Source: Aristolochia californica (lineage: Eukaryota > Streptophyta > Magnoliopsida > Piperales > Aristolochiaceae). From it: 64,000 nt of DNA. This document shows, one piece after another, positions 11,505 to 21,500 of the stretch. How positions within the stretch are numbered: the first letter of the stretch is position 1; every line of letters begins with the position of its first letter. The DNA is taken from the NCBI GenBank assembly GCA_029961685.1, contig JARWKL010000011.1:6946501-7010500 (forward strand). Direction: 5' to 3'. The translations under genes and the position numbers were made by a program. The notes below the pieces were generated by a model that was not told where the DNA came from, made no database searches, and saw only the letters and a program-made list of their open reading frames with translations.

Positions 11505-11730
11505 TTGTTGCAGCTTTATATGAATGTGACTTTGAAAGGTCCGCCTATCACTTGCTTGATCGCAGACACCTTCTTCGTATGGCCAACGACGATTACCAGG
11601 AAATTTGGACTGCTTTAAGTGTCATTCTGGACGGAGCCTGCACTCGTCTTCTCGCTCTACTATCACATGGATCTTCTATGGATGAATGGTCATTTCAGAT
11701 CTATTGGTACGCAGTGCAAGTAACATGAAG
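11505..11730 (+). pseudogene. Captured fragment of UGT exon 1 and intron start
   Basis: Inside N1-minus but in the opposite sense. From 11530 the sequence follows the minus-strand UGT exon 1 (23800-23609) with about 16 mismatches in 190 bp, continues through the exon's splice donor (GGTACGCAGTGC) and about 10 bp into the intron. The fragment translates to the UGT segment ITCLIADTFFVW ... MNGHF..SIG but carries an in-frame TAA where the gene has TAT. Upstream (11505-11529) GCAGCT..A..(G)ATGT also matches UGT, with about 45 bp missing between. Retention of intron bases argues for capture from genomic DNA or unspliced RNA. Confidence 0.85.
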
Positions 11731-11910
11731 CATGAAAATAAGGATACTGAACTTAAGACTCGGTAATACGATTTAATCAAAATAAGAAAGCCAAAAAAAA
11801 TAAAAAAATAAATGCACGAGACTAGGAAATAAAAGAGGAGAAAAAAATTTTATAACCCTACACGGAGGAGAATGAAACCTGAAAAACCATAGTTAAAATC
11901 CTAAAAATCA

Positions 11911-11923
11911 ATGCTCTAATACC
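11911..11923 (-). other. Primer binding site of N1-minus
   Basis: The minus strand reads TGGTATTAGAGCA, one mismatch from the tRNA-iMet-complementary TGGTATCAGAGCA. The following bases TTGATTTT.AGGA match those after the PBS of N1-plus at 24859. Confidence 0.75.
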
Positions 11924-11928
11924 ATACA

Positions 11929-12025
11929 AATGTTACCGAAGCAACTTGGGAAGATCTACAAGTATTCCAGCACGTCTACCCTTCATTCGAGCTTGAGGAC
12001 AAACTTTTTTCCCAAGGGGGAGTGA
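11929..12025 (+). pseudogene. 3' end of a Gypsy polyprotein upstream of an LTR
   Basis: From ATGTTACCGAAGCAACTTGG this matches 16102-16198 nearly base for base: the chromodomain tail (..YPSFELEDKLF), purine tract and then the LTR at 12026. So the LTR at 12026 is preceded by the internal 3' end of another copy, not by host DNA. The cluster therefore once had the form internal-LTR-internal-LTR, and a deletion removed the left part. Confidence 0.85.
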
Positions 12026-12499
12026 TGTTATGGACTCGATAGCCGAACGAGTCATCCAAAGACGTCTCGGATGAGTTGGTGACTCAGAGAAGATCACTCA
12101 AGTAACTTCGGATTTATATGTTTGATTTATTTCAGCACATAGTAGTGTGTAAGCCAGCAATGGCAATATTTTAAAAACTCATAATTGGTCCTTGGCGTGA
12201 TTAGCGTTAAGAGGACTGACGGAAAGAGGAAAGAAGAAAAAGTCGAAATTCACCACAAACAGGATCAGCATTCTCCTCTAAGGAACCTAGGATCGGCGTT
12301 CTCCTGGACGAACCCAAGGTTCAGGTCTCTCTTTGATGAGCCTGACTTCTCCTCTTCACTTCATGAATTCACCCTTTTCTAACCATTCTTGGTAAAGATA
12401 GGTCGGCCAGGGAAATCTGTCCAAACAGGTCCCTTCCGAATCCCCTTGATGATCATTCGTCTCATCGTGTGACGAGGTCTATGGTCAAGGACCATAACA
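12026..12499 (+). repeat. Gypsy 2, left LTR
   Basis: 474 bp, TGTTATGGACTC to GGACCATAACA, followed by a PBS. It differs from the right LTR (16199-16673) at about 30-35 positions by eye, about 93% identity, including a diverged stretch near 12446-12470. It serves as 3' LTR of the lost left copy and as 5' LTR of the copy to its right. Confidence 0.9.
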
Positions 12500-12502
12500 A
12501 TT

Positions 12503-12514
12503 TGGTATCAGAGC
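12503..12514 (+). other. Gypsy 2 primer binding site
   Basis: TGGTATCAGAGC three bases after the LTR end, a perfect complement to the 3' end of initiator tRNA-Met as used by many plant LTR elements. Confidence 0.92.
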
Positions 12515-12529
12515 GGGTAAATATGGGGG

Positions 12530-13460
12530 ATTCTTCAAACCTTGAATATTTGATGGCAAGGGTCACATAAATGATGAACGCCAGACAGGAGGAGACGGAG
12601 GGTCCACTGGCAGCATTGCTGGATAGCCGACTCTCTCAAGTATACAAGATGATTTCCGGCAGAACACCAACCCCGAGAAAGAGGGAAAAGGCACCTTCGA
12701 ATGGGCAAGGTGCACACGACGCTGGATGAATAGAGCACACTGGATATGGGGGAAATTTCAGTTTAGGTAACAAGGTAGTTCCAAGGTACACTAAACTTGA
12801 TTTTTCGGTCTTTAATGGGAACTGCTGTAATAGACAGAGTTGGGTTGGCCGCCTTCCACATGCTCGATAAAGAGCAGTTATGGGGCCACCAACTTGAATT
12901 GGAACATCCGGGGATAGACTGAGAGGAATTTAAGGAATTATGCACCATTCGGTTTGGCCCACCGACCCAAAGCAACCCTTGGGGCGATTTAGTTCTCTTA
13001 CGCCAGACCGGAAGTGCTGGAAGTGTAGCCGAATACCAAAAACAATTTCAAGAGAAGGTAGCTTGAGCCAGTAAGATGGTCAAAGTTGATCAACATGTTA
13101 GTTTATTCACGGCAGGATTAAATGAGGCCCTGAGGTTGGAAGTGGAACTTCTTGCACCACTGGATTTGGCACGAGCAATGAATTTAGCTAGAGCATTGGA
13201 GGCAAAACAAAAATTCCAAACACGTCGACCAATGTGGCAAAATGGGAAAACCAGCTCGGGAGGGTCCTCCACAGCATCCCAGTGGTGAACTAATGCTACT
13301 GCTCCAACGACTTCCACCCATAAAAATTCCCCGACCACTCCTGCATTAAAATGAAAATTAAACAGAGCAAAAATGGAAACATGTAGAGAAAAAGGGTTAT
13401 GCTACAATTGTAACGAACAATACACATTCGAGCATCAATGTAAGAAACTCTTCTGGTTAC
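12530..13460 (+). pseudogene. Gypsy 2 gag remnant with zinc knuckle
   Basis: Frameshifted gag. The best-preserved piece is at 13076-13288 (VDQHVSLFTAGLNEALRLEV-type capsid residues), homologous to 260-370 in Gypsy 1. A CCHC knuckle, CYNCNEQYTFEHQC, is encoded at 13400-13441. Within about 20 bp of it the RT begins, whereas in Gypsy 1 about 570 bp containing the protease lie between them, so the protease domain has been deleted here. Confidence 0.8.
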
Positions 13461-13463
13461 ATA

Positions 13464-16196
13464 TTGCTGGAAGAGTTTACAGACCTCTTTCAGGAACCTA
13501 TCAGTCTCCCGCCATTGAGACACTATGACCATCGGATTCGTTTGAAGGCTGGCTCCGAAGTTGTGGTTGTGAGACCATATAGATATCCCCACCTTCAAAA
13601 TGATGAAATTGAAAGGCAATGCACATTGATGTTAGAAAGAGGTCTCATTAGACCGAGTACATCCCCTTTCTCTTCTCTAGTTCTTTTGGTGAAGAAACAT
13701 GACCACACATGGAGGTTTTGCGTCGACTACCGGGAATTAAATGCAAAGACTGTTAAGGATAGGTTCCCTATACCAGTGGTTGATGAGTTATTAGATGAAT
13801 TGCACGGGGAAAAATTTTTCACCAAGTTAGACTTGCGGTCCGGCTATCATCAAGTTAGAATGTACCCTCCAGATATAGAGAAGACAGCCTTCCACACTCA
13901 TCATGGTCATTTTGAGTTCATTGTCATGCCCTTCGGTCTCTCCAACGGGCCATCAACATTTCAGGCCTTAATGAATGAGGTAGAAAATTTGTTCTAGTTT
14001 TCTTTGATGATATCTTGATTTCAGCAAGTCACGGCTTCAACATTTAAAAGACATGCATCTGGTATTCCAACTGCTTCGGACTCATCATCTATATCTAAAA
14101 CGTTCCAAATGCTCATTTGGTCGTACTCAGGTGGCCTATCTGGGTCACGTTATTACAGCAACAGGGGTCACCATGGATCTGGAAAAAATTGCAGCTATAC
14201 TTCAGTGGCCACCACCGAGCAACATTGCTGCCTTAAGGGGATTTTTGGGGTGGCAGATTATTATCGAAAGTTTATCCACAATTATGGCCCCCTGGCAGCT
14301 CCCTTATCCAACTTGTTGCGTAGTAATGCCTTCCATTGGACTGCCGCAACTGAGAAATCCTTCCAGACTCTCAAGCAAGCTTTAGCCTCTGCACCGGTAC
14401 TTCAGTTACCGGATTTCGAAGATGTGTTTGTGATAGAATGTGATGCATCTAGCAACGGTATTGGGGTGGTGCTTCAACAATCCCAACATCCCATAGCCTA
14501 CTTCAGCCGTCAGCTAGTGCTACACCATCAGAAGCTACCAGCCTATGAAAGAGAACTAATTGGCTTAGCGAAGGCCGTTAGGCATTGGAGACCCTACTTG
14601 TGTGGCCGATTTTTTATCATCCGCACTGACCACTCCAATTTGAAGTTTTTGTTGGACCGACGTATATCAACTTCGCCACAATAGCACTAGATTAGCAAGT
14701 TAATGGGATTCAATTTTACAGTGGAACACAAGCCGGGTCCGTTGAACAGAGCTGTTGATGATCTCTCACGTCGCTCAGATGAAGAACTCCAAATTGCTGC
14801 CATTAGCCAGCCCACCCCTCTTATACTGGAGTCCATACGCAAAGAGAACCAGAACACACCAGAATTACAGCAGCTCTCCCAACAAATTCAATACATGACA
14901 ACATCATTCTGTACAAACAGCGCATATATTTAGCTCATACTTCTCCCTTGGTGGCAATTGCATTATCAGCTTACCATGACAGCACTCATGAGGGCCTACA
15001 TAAAACTTTACAGCGGATCCGTGAGGATTTTTATTGGGCAGGTATGAGATCCACAATTGCCAAGTATGTCGCTGCTTGTCCAATGTGCCAGCGCAACAAG
15101 GCCGACCATTTATCTCCCGCTGGGGTACTACAGCCACTCGATCTTCCCACTCAGGTATGGTCGGACATCTCTATGGATTTTATTGAGGGTCTCCCTAAGG
15201 CAGGGAGGAAGTCTATTCTTTTTGTGGTAGTTGACCACTTTTCAAAGTATGCCCACTTCATTCCCATGGCACATCCTTATACCGCAACCACAGTAGCCCA
15301 AGCCTTCTTTGAGAATATTCTTCGTCTCCAAGGCATCCCGGAATCCATAGTCAGCGATCGAGATGTGGTCTTTACCAGTAACTTTTGGAAATACCTATTC
15401 AAATTATGTGGCATAAAACTGAAATACTCTTCTACGTATTACCCTCAAACTGATGGCCAGACCATGGTGGTGAACAGAACAATTGAGATTTATTTAAGGT
15501 GCTTTGTGGGGGACAGCCCAAAAAAGTGGGTTCAATGCCTTATATGGGCGGAGTATTGCTACAATACATCATTTCACACGGCCTTACAGGAAACACCCTT
15601 CAAAATACTATGTGGCCGGGATCCCCTCGTTTGCTTTTGTATGGATGCAGTTGATCAAGCTCTAATGAGTCGAGACAAATTTTTGGATTATGCTATCCAA
15701 CGTCTTCGGAAAGCTCAAAGCCGCATGAAGCTACATTATGATCAAGTTCATCGGGATGTTCAATACACTCCGGGAGAATTTGTATGGCTCCGCCTCCAGC
15801 CTTACCATCAAAATTCAATTGCGGGGAATTGGCACAAGCTTCGTGGAAGTATTTTGGACCCTTCAAAATTACTCAGCGGGTGGGACAAGTCACCTATCAG
15901 CTCCAATTGCCACCGGAGTCCAAACTTCACGATTTTTTTCATGTATCTCTCTGCTCAAGCCCCTCAAAGGACCAGCACCTCATTCAATTCTGACGCTGCC
16001 ACCGATCGAAGACGGTAAAGTCTCTCTCACTCCCATCAAAGTTCTGGATGCTCACCAGATTGAGGACATGACCGAAATACGTGTTCAATGGTCACATACA
16101 GATGTTACCGAAGCAACTTGGGAAGACCTACAAGTATTCCAACACGTCTACCCTTCATTCGAGCTTGAGGACAAGCTCTTTTCCCAAGGGGGGAGT
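13464..16196 (+). pseudogene. Gypsy 2 pol remnant: RT, RNase H, integrase, chromodomain
   Basis: RT N-terminus to the [16 protein letters not shown] motif is open (13464-13990); then about 17 bp are missing just before FFDDIL (about 14005), shifting the frame at the catalytic YxDD-like motif. Another shift lies near 14245 in RGFLG(V)..YY. RNase H is open at 14250-14684 and ends at a TAG. Integrase is open at 14948-16018 (MCQRNK zinc-binding tail, SMDFIEGLP, SDRDV, PQTDGQT). The residue expected to be the catalytic Glu after PQTDGQT is Met (ATGGTGGTGAAC, about 15464). A final shift near 15830 moves the chromodomain tail (16011-16196) to another frame. Confidence 0.88.
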
Positions 16197-16198
16197 GA

Positions 16199-16673
16199 TG
16201 TTATGGACTCGATAGCCGAACAAGTCATCCAAAGACGACGCGGATGAGTTGGTGACTCAGAGAGGATCATTCAAGTAACTTAGGATTTATATGTTTGATT
16301 TATTTCAGCACATAGTAGTGTGTAAGCCAGCAATGGCAATATTGTAAAAACTCGTAATTGGTCCTTGGCGTGATTAGCCTTAAGAGGACTGATGGAAAGA
16401 GGAAAGAAGAAAAAGCCGAAATTCACCAAAAACAGGATCAACGTTCTCCTCTGAGGAACCTAGTATCGGCGTTCTCCTTGACGAACCCAAGGTTCAGGTC
16501 TCCCTTTGATGAACCTGGCTTCTCCTCTTCACTTCACGAATTCACCCTTTTCTAACCATTCTCGGTAAAGATAGGTTGGCCAGGGAAATCTGTCCGAACA
16601 AGTCCCTTCCCGAATCCCCTTGACATTCCTTCCTCTCGTAGTGTGACGAGGTCTATGGTCAAGGACCATAACA
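16199..16673 (+). repeat. Gypsy 2, right LTR
   Basis: 475 bp, same ends as the left LTR. Directly after ATAACA comes ATGGGCCTTCTC, which is the interior of an N1-type LTR on the minus strand, showing the insertion point. Confidence 0.92.
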
Positions 16674-16830
16674 ATGGGCCTTCTCTTGGATCTGTGGGCC
16701 TTGAGCCCATCTTTCATATCTCTTGGATGTATGGGTCTTCCTTAGTCTTATTGGTTTGGGCCCATCTTCTAACACACTTGGATATGTAGGTCTTCCTTCA
16801 TCGTGTGGGTTTGGGCCCTATTTTTCAACC
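16674..16830 (-). repeat. Remaining start of the N1-minus 5' LTR
   Basis: 157 bp that align with 9597-9753 of the 3' LTR (GATCTGTGGGCCTTGAGCCC and following). The right edge is CAACC, one base from the expected CAACA, followed by ACACT, the same 5 bp as at 9319-9323. Confidence 0.72.
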
Positions 16831-16835
16831 ACACT

Positions 16836-17109
16836 TTCAAGTTAAAAGAGACATTAATACTTATCAATTTCTTCCTGAAAACAGTTATTCTTCATTTTCT
16901 TTGCTATCCACTTAAGAGTGACCAAATTTTTGTTTACCTTCTTGTGTTTTAATTGGACATAAGTTTATGGCATTCATTGTCATGAAATATGAACAAGTAA
17001 AACTTGTATTTATGATGCGCAACGGCTGAGACCCGGCACCTCCCCAGTCACTCTCTCTCTCTCTCTCTTTCTCACTAAAAAACAAAAAAAAAAACCAAAA
17101 AAAATCTCT
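16836..17109. other. 3' flank of the UGT pseudogene
   Basis: No gene. It includes a short CT microsatellite (about 17050-17070) and an A-rich tract. It is the expected 3' untranslated and downstream region of the minus-strand UGT. Confidence 0.5.
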
Positions 17110-17559
17110 CTAACTCGGCCCACAATAGCGTTCAAAATGGGTCGTCAGACAATGAACAAATCGATCGAGATTCTTGGTGGAGGACCCACCTTCAGAAACT
17201 GCGTCATGCAAAGCCCATCTGACGTTCTTCATCTTCTTCCTCAGCTCCTCCCCTTGCTTGCGATCCATCACTTTCTCAATAGCTCTTGCCACCGTCTCGC
17301 GTTTCACTATACCAGGTCTTCCGATACTGTGCCCACCTTCCATTCTTCCACGACCAACTTCCTGTTAGTGAACTGATCCATCAGCAAAGGCAAACACAGC
17401 ATGGGAACACCGCACCAGACGCTCTCCATCACCGAGTTCCACCCGCAGTGAGTCAAGAAGCCGCCTATGGCAGGGTGGGAAAGCACCGAACTCTGCTCGC
17501 ACCACTGCACCAGTATACCCTTGTCCTTCAATTCCTTGTAGAGCTTGCGGGACAATGGG

Positions 17560-17564
17560 TTCTC
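17560..17564. repeat. Target-site duplication of Copia C, left (TTCTC)
   Basis: TTCTC before the LTR at 17565, repeated at 23035-23039 after the other LTR. On the gene strand it is GAGAA, within the UGT codons GAG GAG AAC. Confidence 0.95.
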
Positions 17565-17757
17565 TGTTAAGTGTTAAGATTTACTCTGAGATTTCTTCCC
17601 TTAAGGAGAAATCATGTAAATATTCTGTAAATCCGGTGATTGGGTAATCCCATTAATCACTCATTATTTTTCCATGTATATTCTGTAAAACGGCTATTTA
17701 AGCCGACGATGTGAATGAAAAATCAAGAGATTGAATTGTGAATTATTATTTTCGACT
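17565..17757 (+). repeat. 5' LTR of Copia C
   Basis: 193 bp, TGTTAAGTG to TTTTCGACT. TATA-like GCTATTTAAGCC near 17692 is the probable promoter. Its 3' edge is fixed by the PBS and by the target-site duplication after the 3' LTR, so the terminal CT is real and not a boundary error. Confidence 0.95.
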
Positions 17758-17769
17758 TGGTATCAGAGC
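17758..17769 (+). other. Copia C primer binding site
   Basis: TGGTATCAGAGC directly at the LTR edge, perfect match to initiator tRNA-Met. Confidence 0.95.
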
Positions 17770-18124
17770 AGGAGAATCATCTCCTCTCCTTCTCGTCGCC
17801 GAAGAGTAGAGCGAAAGCTCTGTTCCGTAGTTGTAGCTGAAGAACAGAGCGAAAAATCTCTGTTCCGTAATCTAAACTCTGTTTCACCGTGAAACAGAGT
17901 TGTTCGGAAGCTCCGCAGGCCGCCACCGACGATCTTCCATCAGAAAGCTTCGTTGAGACGTTCTGCAGGCTACCGACGACCGTATCCGAGCCACTGCTCG
18001 GCCTTCCATCAGAAACCTTTGCCGACAGACGACTCGCCGCGAAACAGAGCCGTTCTGACGGTCCGCAGGCCGCCGACGATCGAAGCCGAGCGACTACTCG
18101 GACCTCAACCGACCTTCACTGACG

Positions 18125-18224
18125 CCGGCGAAGGGGGAGACGCACAGTCTAGACGAACCGGCAAAGGGGGAGACGCACTGTCTAGACGAACCGGCAAAGG
18201 GGGAGACACACTGTCGAGACGAAA
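18125..18224 (+). repeat. Three 33-bp repeats in the Copia C leader
   Basis: Three tandem copies of a 33-bp unit with the cores CCGGCAAAGGGGGAGAC and CTGTCTAGACGAA in the 5' untranslated leader. Further on (18250-18520) there are several ACCGGACCA-type short repeats separated by T-rich tracts. Leader repeats like this are noted in some retroelements but their role here is unknown. Confidence 0.85.
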
Positions 18225-18529
18225 ACTTCGTCGTCTCGACGAAGAAGAGGTATAGTAACCGGACCAAGATTATTTTTTTTTTTTGAACTTAGGTGTCGTA
18301 AAATTATTTTTTGTCCGAGACCGGATTTCTCGAACAGACCAAGATCGGCCCAGCATAAGCGAACCGGACCAGACCAGTCTACTGATCGGACCAGACCGAA
18401 CCGGAGCAATATTATTTTTTTTAGAAAGGGAACCAGACCACACCGAAACAGTATACGGACCGGACCGGACCAATATTATTTTTAGTGAACCGGACCACAC
18501 CGAATCAGTATACGGACCTTCTTTTCATC

Positions 18530-21500
18530 ATGTCGAAGGAATTAACACCGATTATTCATGTGCAATCCGAAAACTCTGGTTTTACAACCAGTGTCACTCT
18601 TACCGAAGTCAACTATGATGTATGGTCCCAGATCATGGAGATGCAAATTGCGGGAAGAGAAAAAACTCGAATATATTATGGGAAAAACACCATTCCCACA
18701 AGAAATGGATACCTCCTATGCGAAATGGTATGCTGAAAATCAAAAAGTCAAGGGGTGGTTGTTAACCTCTATGTCACCAGATATTATGAAGCGTTATATT
18801 CGGCTGCGTACCGCACGCGAAATATGGAATGCTCTGGAAAAAGCTTTCTATGATGGGTCAGATGAATCACAATTATTTTCATTGAATCAGAGAGCTTTCT
18901 CCACCAAACAGACCAGTCGTCCTTTATCAACGTATTATGGTGATCTTGTGAAAATTTTTCAAGAGCTTGATCATCGTGACAGGACTATAATGAAAGATCC
19001 TGATGATGTTATCGCTTATAGGAAATCCATTGAAAGATTGCGCGTTCATATTTTCTTAAACAGATTGGATGCAGAATTCGAACAAGTCCGTGGTGAAATT
19101 CTCAGAAAAGACCCGATATTGGATCTTGAAGAAGCATATGCTTATGTACGTCGTGACTCTATTCGTAGAACCACTTTAAATAGTGAAGTTGACCATGTTG
19201 AGACATCTGCAATGGTAGCACATCGAGCTAAGCCTAAAACAGCTCAAACAACTAGTCCTAACAGTTATCAAAATCGAACATCAGGATCTCAGAATCGTAG
19301 CTATGAGGTTGGAACAACCAAACCAGAGCACATTTGTACTCACTGTGGTGAGACTGGGCATACAAAGGAACGATGTTATGAACTTATCGGGTATCCAGAA
19401 TGGTGGGAACCTACAAAAGCGCCTCGCAAACGGAACTCCAAATCAAATAATCATGCTTCCGTTGTAGTAGCAGAACCTTCCACCTCTCACACAGCTGAGG
19501 ATGCATCAGTCTTAATCGCTACATCTGGTAAGGTTCTTAATACTTCCACTCCTAGTAGAAATAGTGAATGGATAATTGATTCTGGTGCTACCGATCATAT
19601 GACCTTTGACAATCATCATGTTAAAAGTATGAAACCATCTGAACAACATATCGTATCTACAGCAAATGGTACTCCATCTCACGTTATTGGAGAAGGTTCT
19701 ATCACTCTTACTGAAAATCTGAGTCTTGATTCTGTATTAGTTGTTCCAACCCTCAATCATAATCTCTTATCAGTTGCTCAAATAACTCGTACTCTGCATT
19801 GTATTGTGGTTTTTTGGCATAACCTTTGTGTTTTTAAGGACATTCGAACTCAGAAGACAATTGGGTATGGTACTAGAAGGGGGAAACTCTATTACCTTGA
19901 TCTGCAGCCAGAAAGTTTTCATCAGTTAGCCCAAGCGTTCTCCATGAAGAATAAATCTGCAAATTCTGACATTTGGTTATGGCATAAACGGTTGGGTCAT
20001 TCATCCTTTGGTTATTTAAAGAAATTGTTTCCTACACTTTTTGCCAAACTATCTATTTCAGATTTTAAATGTGATGTATATGAATTGGCGAAAAGCCATC
20101 GTGTTCCATTCCAAATAAGCATGAATAGGAGCTCAGAACCGTTTATGATTATTCACTCTGATGTGTGGGGTCCAGCAAATATAGCATCTCTTAGTGATAA
20201 ACGGTGGTTTGTTTCTTTTATTGATGATCACACCCGTATGACTTGGATTTGTTTAATGAAGTCAAAAAGTGAAGTTGGTTCGTTGTTCAAACAATTTCAC
20301 AGAATGATAGTCACTCAATATCATTCTACAATACGAACTCTTCGAAGTGACAATGGTGGAGAATTTGTAAATCAAAGTTTCAAAGAATATCTAGATGATC
20401 ATGGTATTACTCATCAAACTACTTGTCCGTACACCCCTCAGCAAAATGGGGTTGCAGAGGGAAAGAACCGCCACCTCCTTGAGGTTGTTCGTGCTTCCTT
20501 GTTTGAAGCTCATATGTCGGCTAGTTACTGGGGTGAAGCCATCACAACTACAACTTACCTTATCAATCGAATACCCTCGAGTGTGTTACAATTTCAGACT
20601 CCCTTGAGTGTTCTTCATAAAACCATAAGTGCACCTGCTGTGCCGAATCTGCCACCTAAAGTTTTTGGGTGTGTAGCCTTTGTTCACCTCCATAAGTCAT
20701 TGAGACATAAATTGGAACCCCGAGCTCTCAAGTGTGTTTTTGTTGGTTATGCTCAACATCAAAAAGGTTATCGTTGTTATCATCCTCCCTCTCGCAAATT
20801 GTATGTCACTCTTGATGTAGTATTTCACGAAGAAAACATGTATTATTCTACTCCCGAGTCTTCAATATAGGGGGAGAATAGGATTGAATTGAAGAACCTT
20901 TATCATCATTTGGATATCTTGGATACTACAAGTGGTCAACATTCCGATTACAGCTGTGGACATCAAAATGATACAAATCAACATGATTCACAGGATGGAG
21001 AAAGACAAGACCAGATGGAAGTGATGCAACCAGAGTCTCAGCCGCCATCTTCCCCCCTTCATAAAGTACCAATGGATCAATTGCCTTCTGAGTCTGAATC
21101 CATGTCTGAACCTCAGGTAAGTTCTGAAACTCAACTAAGAGTGCTACCTCATCGAACCACAAGAGGAAAACCAAGAGTCAATTATGAACCTCTTCTCACC
21201 TCTAAATCTCAGTATCCCATGCATAATTTTGTGTCTTATCATAGATTGTCAAAGGCAAATGAAGTATTTGTGAATCAATTATCTCCTATATCTATTCCTA
21301 ATAGTGTGCAGGAAGCCTTGAAAGATCCTAAATGGAAAGAACCCATGAATGAAGAAATGAGGTCCCTTCAAAAGAATTCAACATGGGAAGTGGTTGACCT
21401 ACCTATAGGAAAGATACCAGTTGGATGCAGGTGGGTATTTACCATTAAATATAAAGCCGATGGCACCATTGAAAGGTTCAAAGCAAGGCTTGTCGCCAAA

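Larger units (their letters stand above)
12026..16673 (+). mobile_element. Gypsy element 2 (chromodomain type), two LTRs, defective
   Basis: LTR 12026-12499, PBS 12503-12514, decayed gag 12530-13460, RT to chromodomain 13464-16196, purine tract near 16187-16193, LTR 16199-16673. The domain order is Gypsy and the C-terminal chromodomain-like tail places it among chromoviruses. It lies in the 5' LTR of N1-minus. No target-site duplication can be seen because its left flank is another Gypsy copy. It lacks the protease, has a small deletion ahead of the RT active site and several stops, so it is not autonomous. Confidence 0.9.
9324..16830 (-). mobile_element. N1-minus: non-autonomous LTR retroelement, interrupted
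   Basis: Reading on the minus strand: remaining start of the 5' LTR (16830-16674), the Gypsy cluster inserted into or next to it (16673-11929), PBS (11923-11911, reading TGGTATTAGAGCA), internal region without gag-pol (11910-9754) and 3' LTR (9753-9324). Flanking ACACT at 9319-9323 and 16831-16835 supports these edges. About 270 bp of the 5' LTR next to the PBS are missing, evidently lost with the 5' side of the Gypsy cluster. The internal region holds an antisense UGT fragment, a palindrome and an eight-copy minisatellite. The internal region and LTR ends match the plus-strand copy at 24615-27331. Such an element would need proteins from an autonomous relative. Confidence 0.75.

Noticed and set aside
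11492..11728. 78-codon plus-strand frame
   Set aside because: Wrong frame of the captured UGT fragment. In the UGT frame there is an internal stop, so neither is a gene.
12503..12514. tRNA gene fragments at the TGGTATCAGAGC sites
   Set aside because: Only the 12-base primer complement is present next to an LTR; no tRNA cloverleaf. No tRNA or rRNA gene was found in the window.
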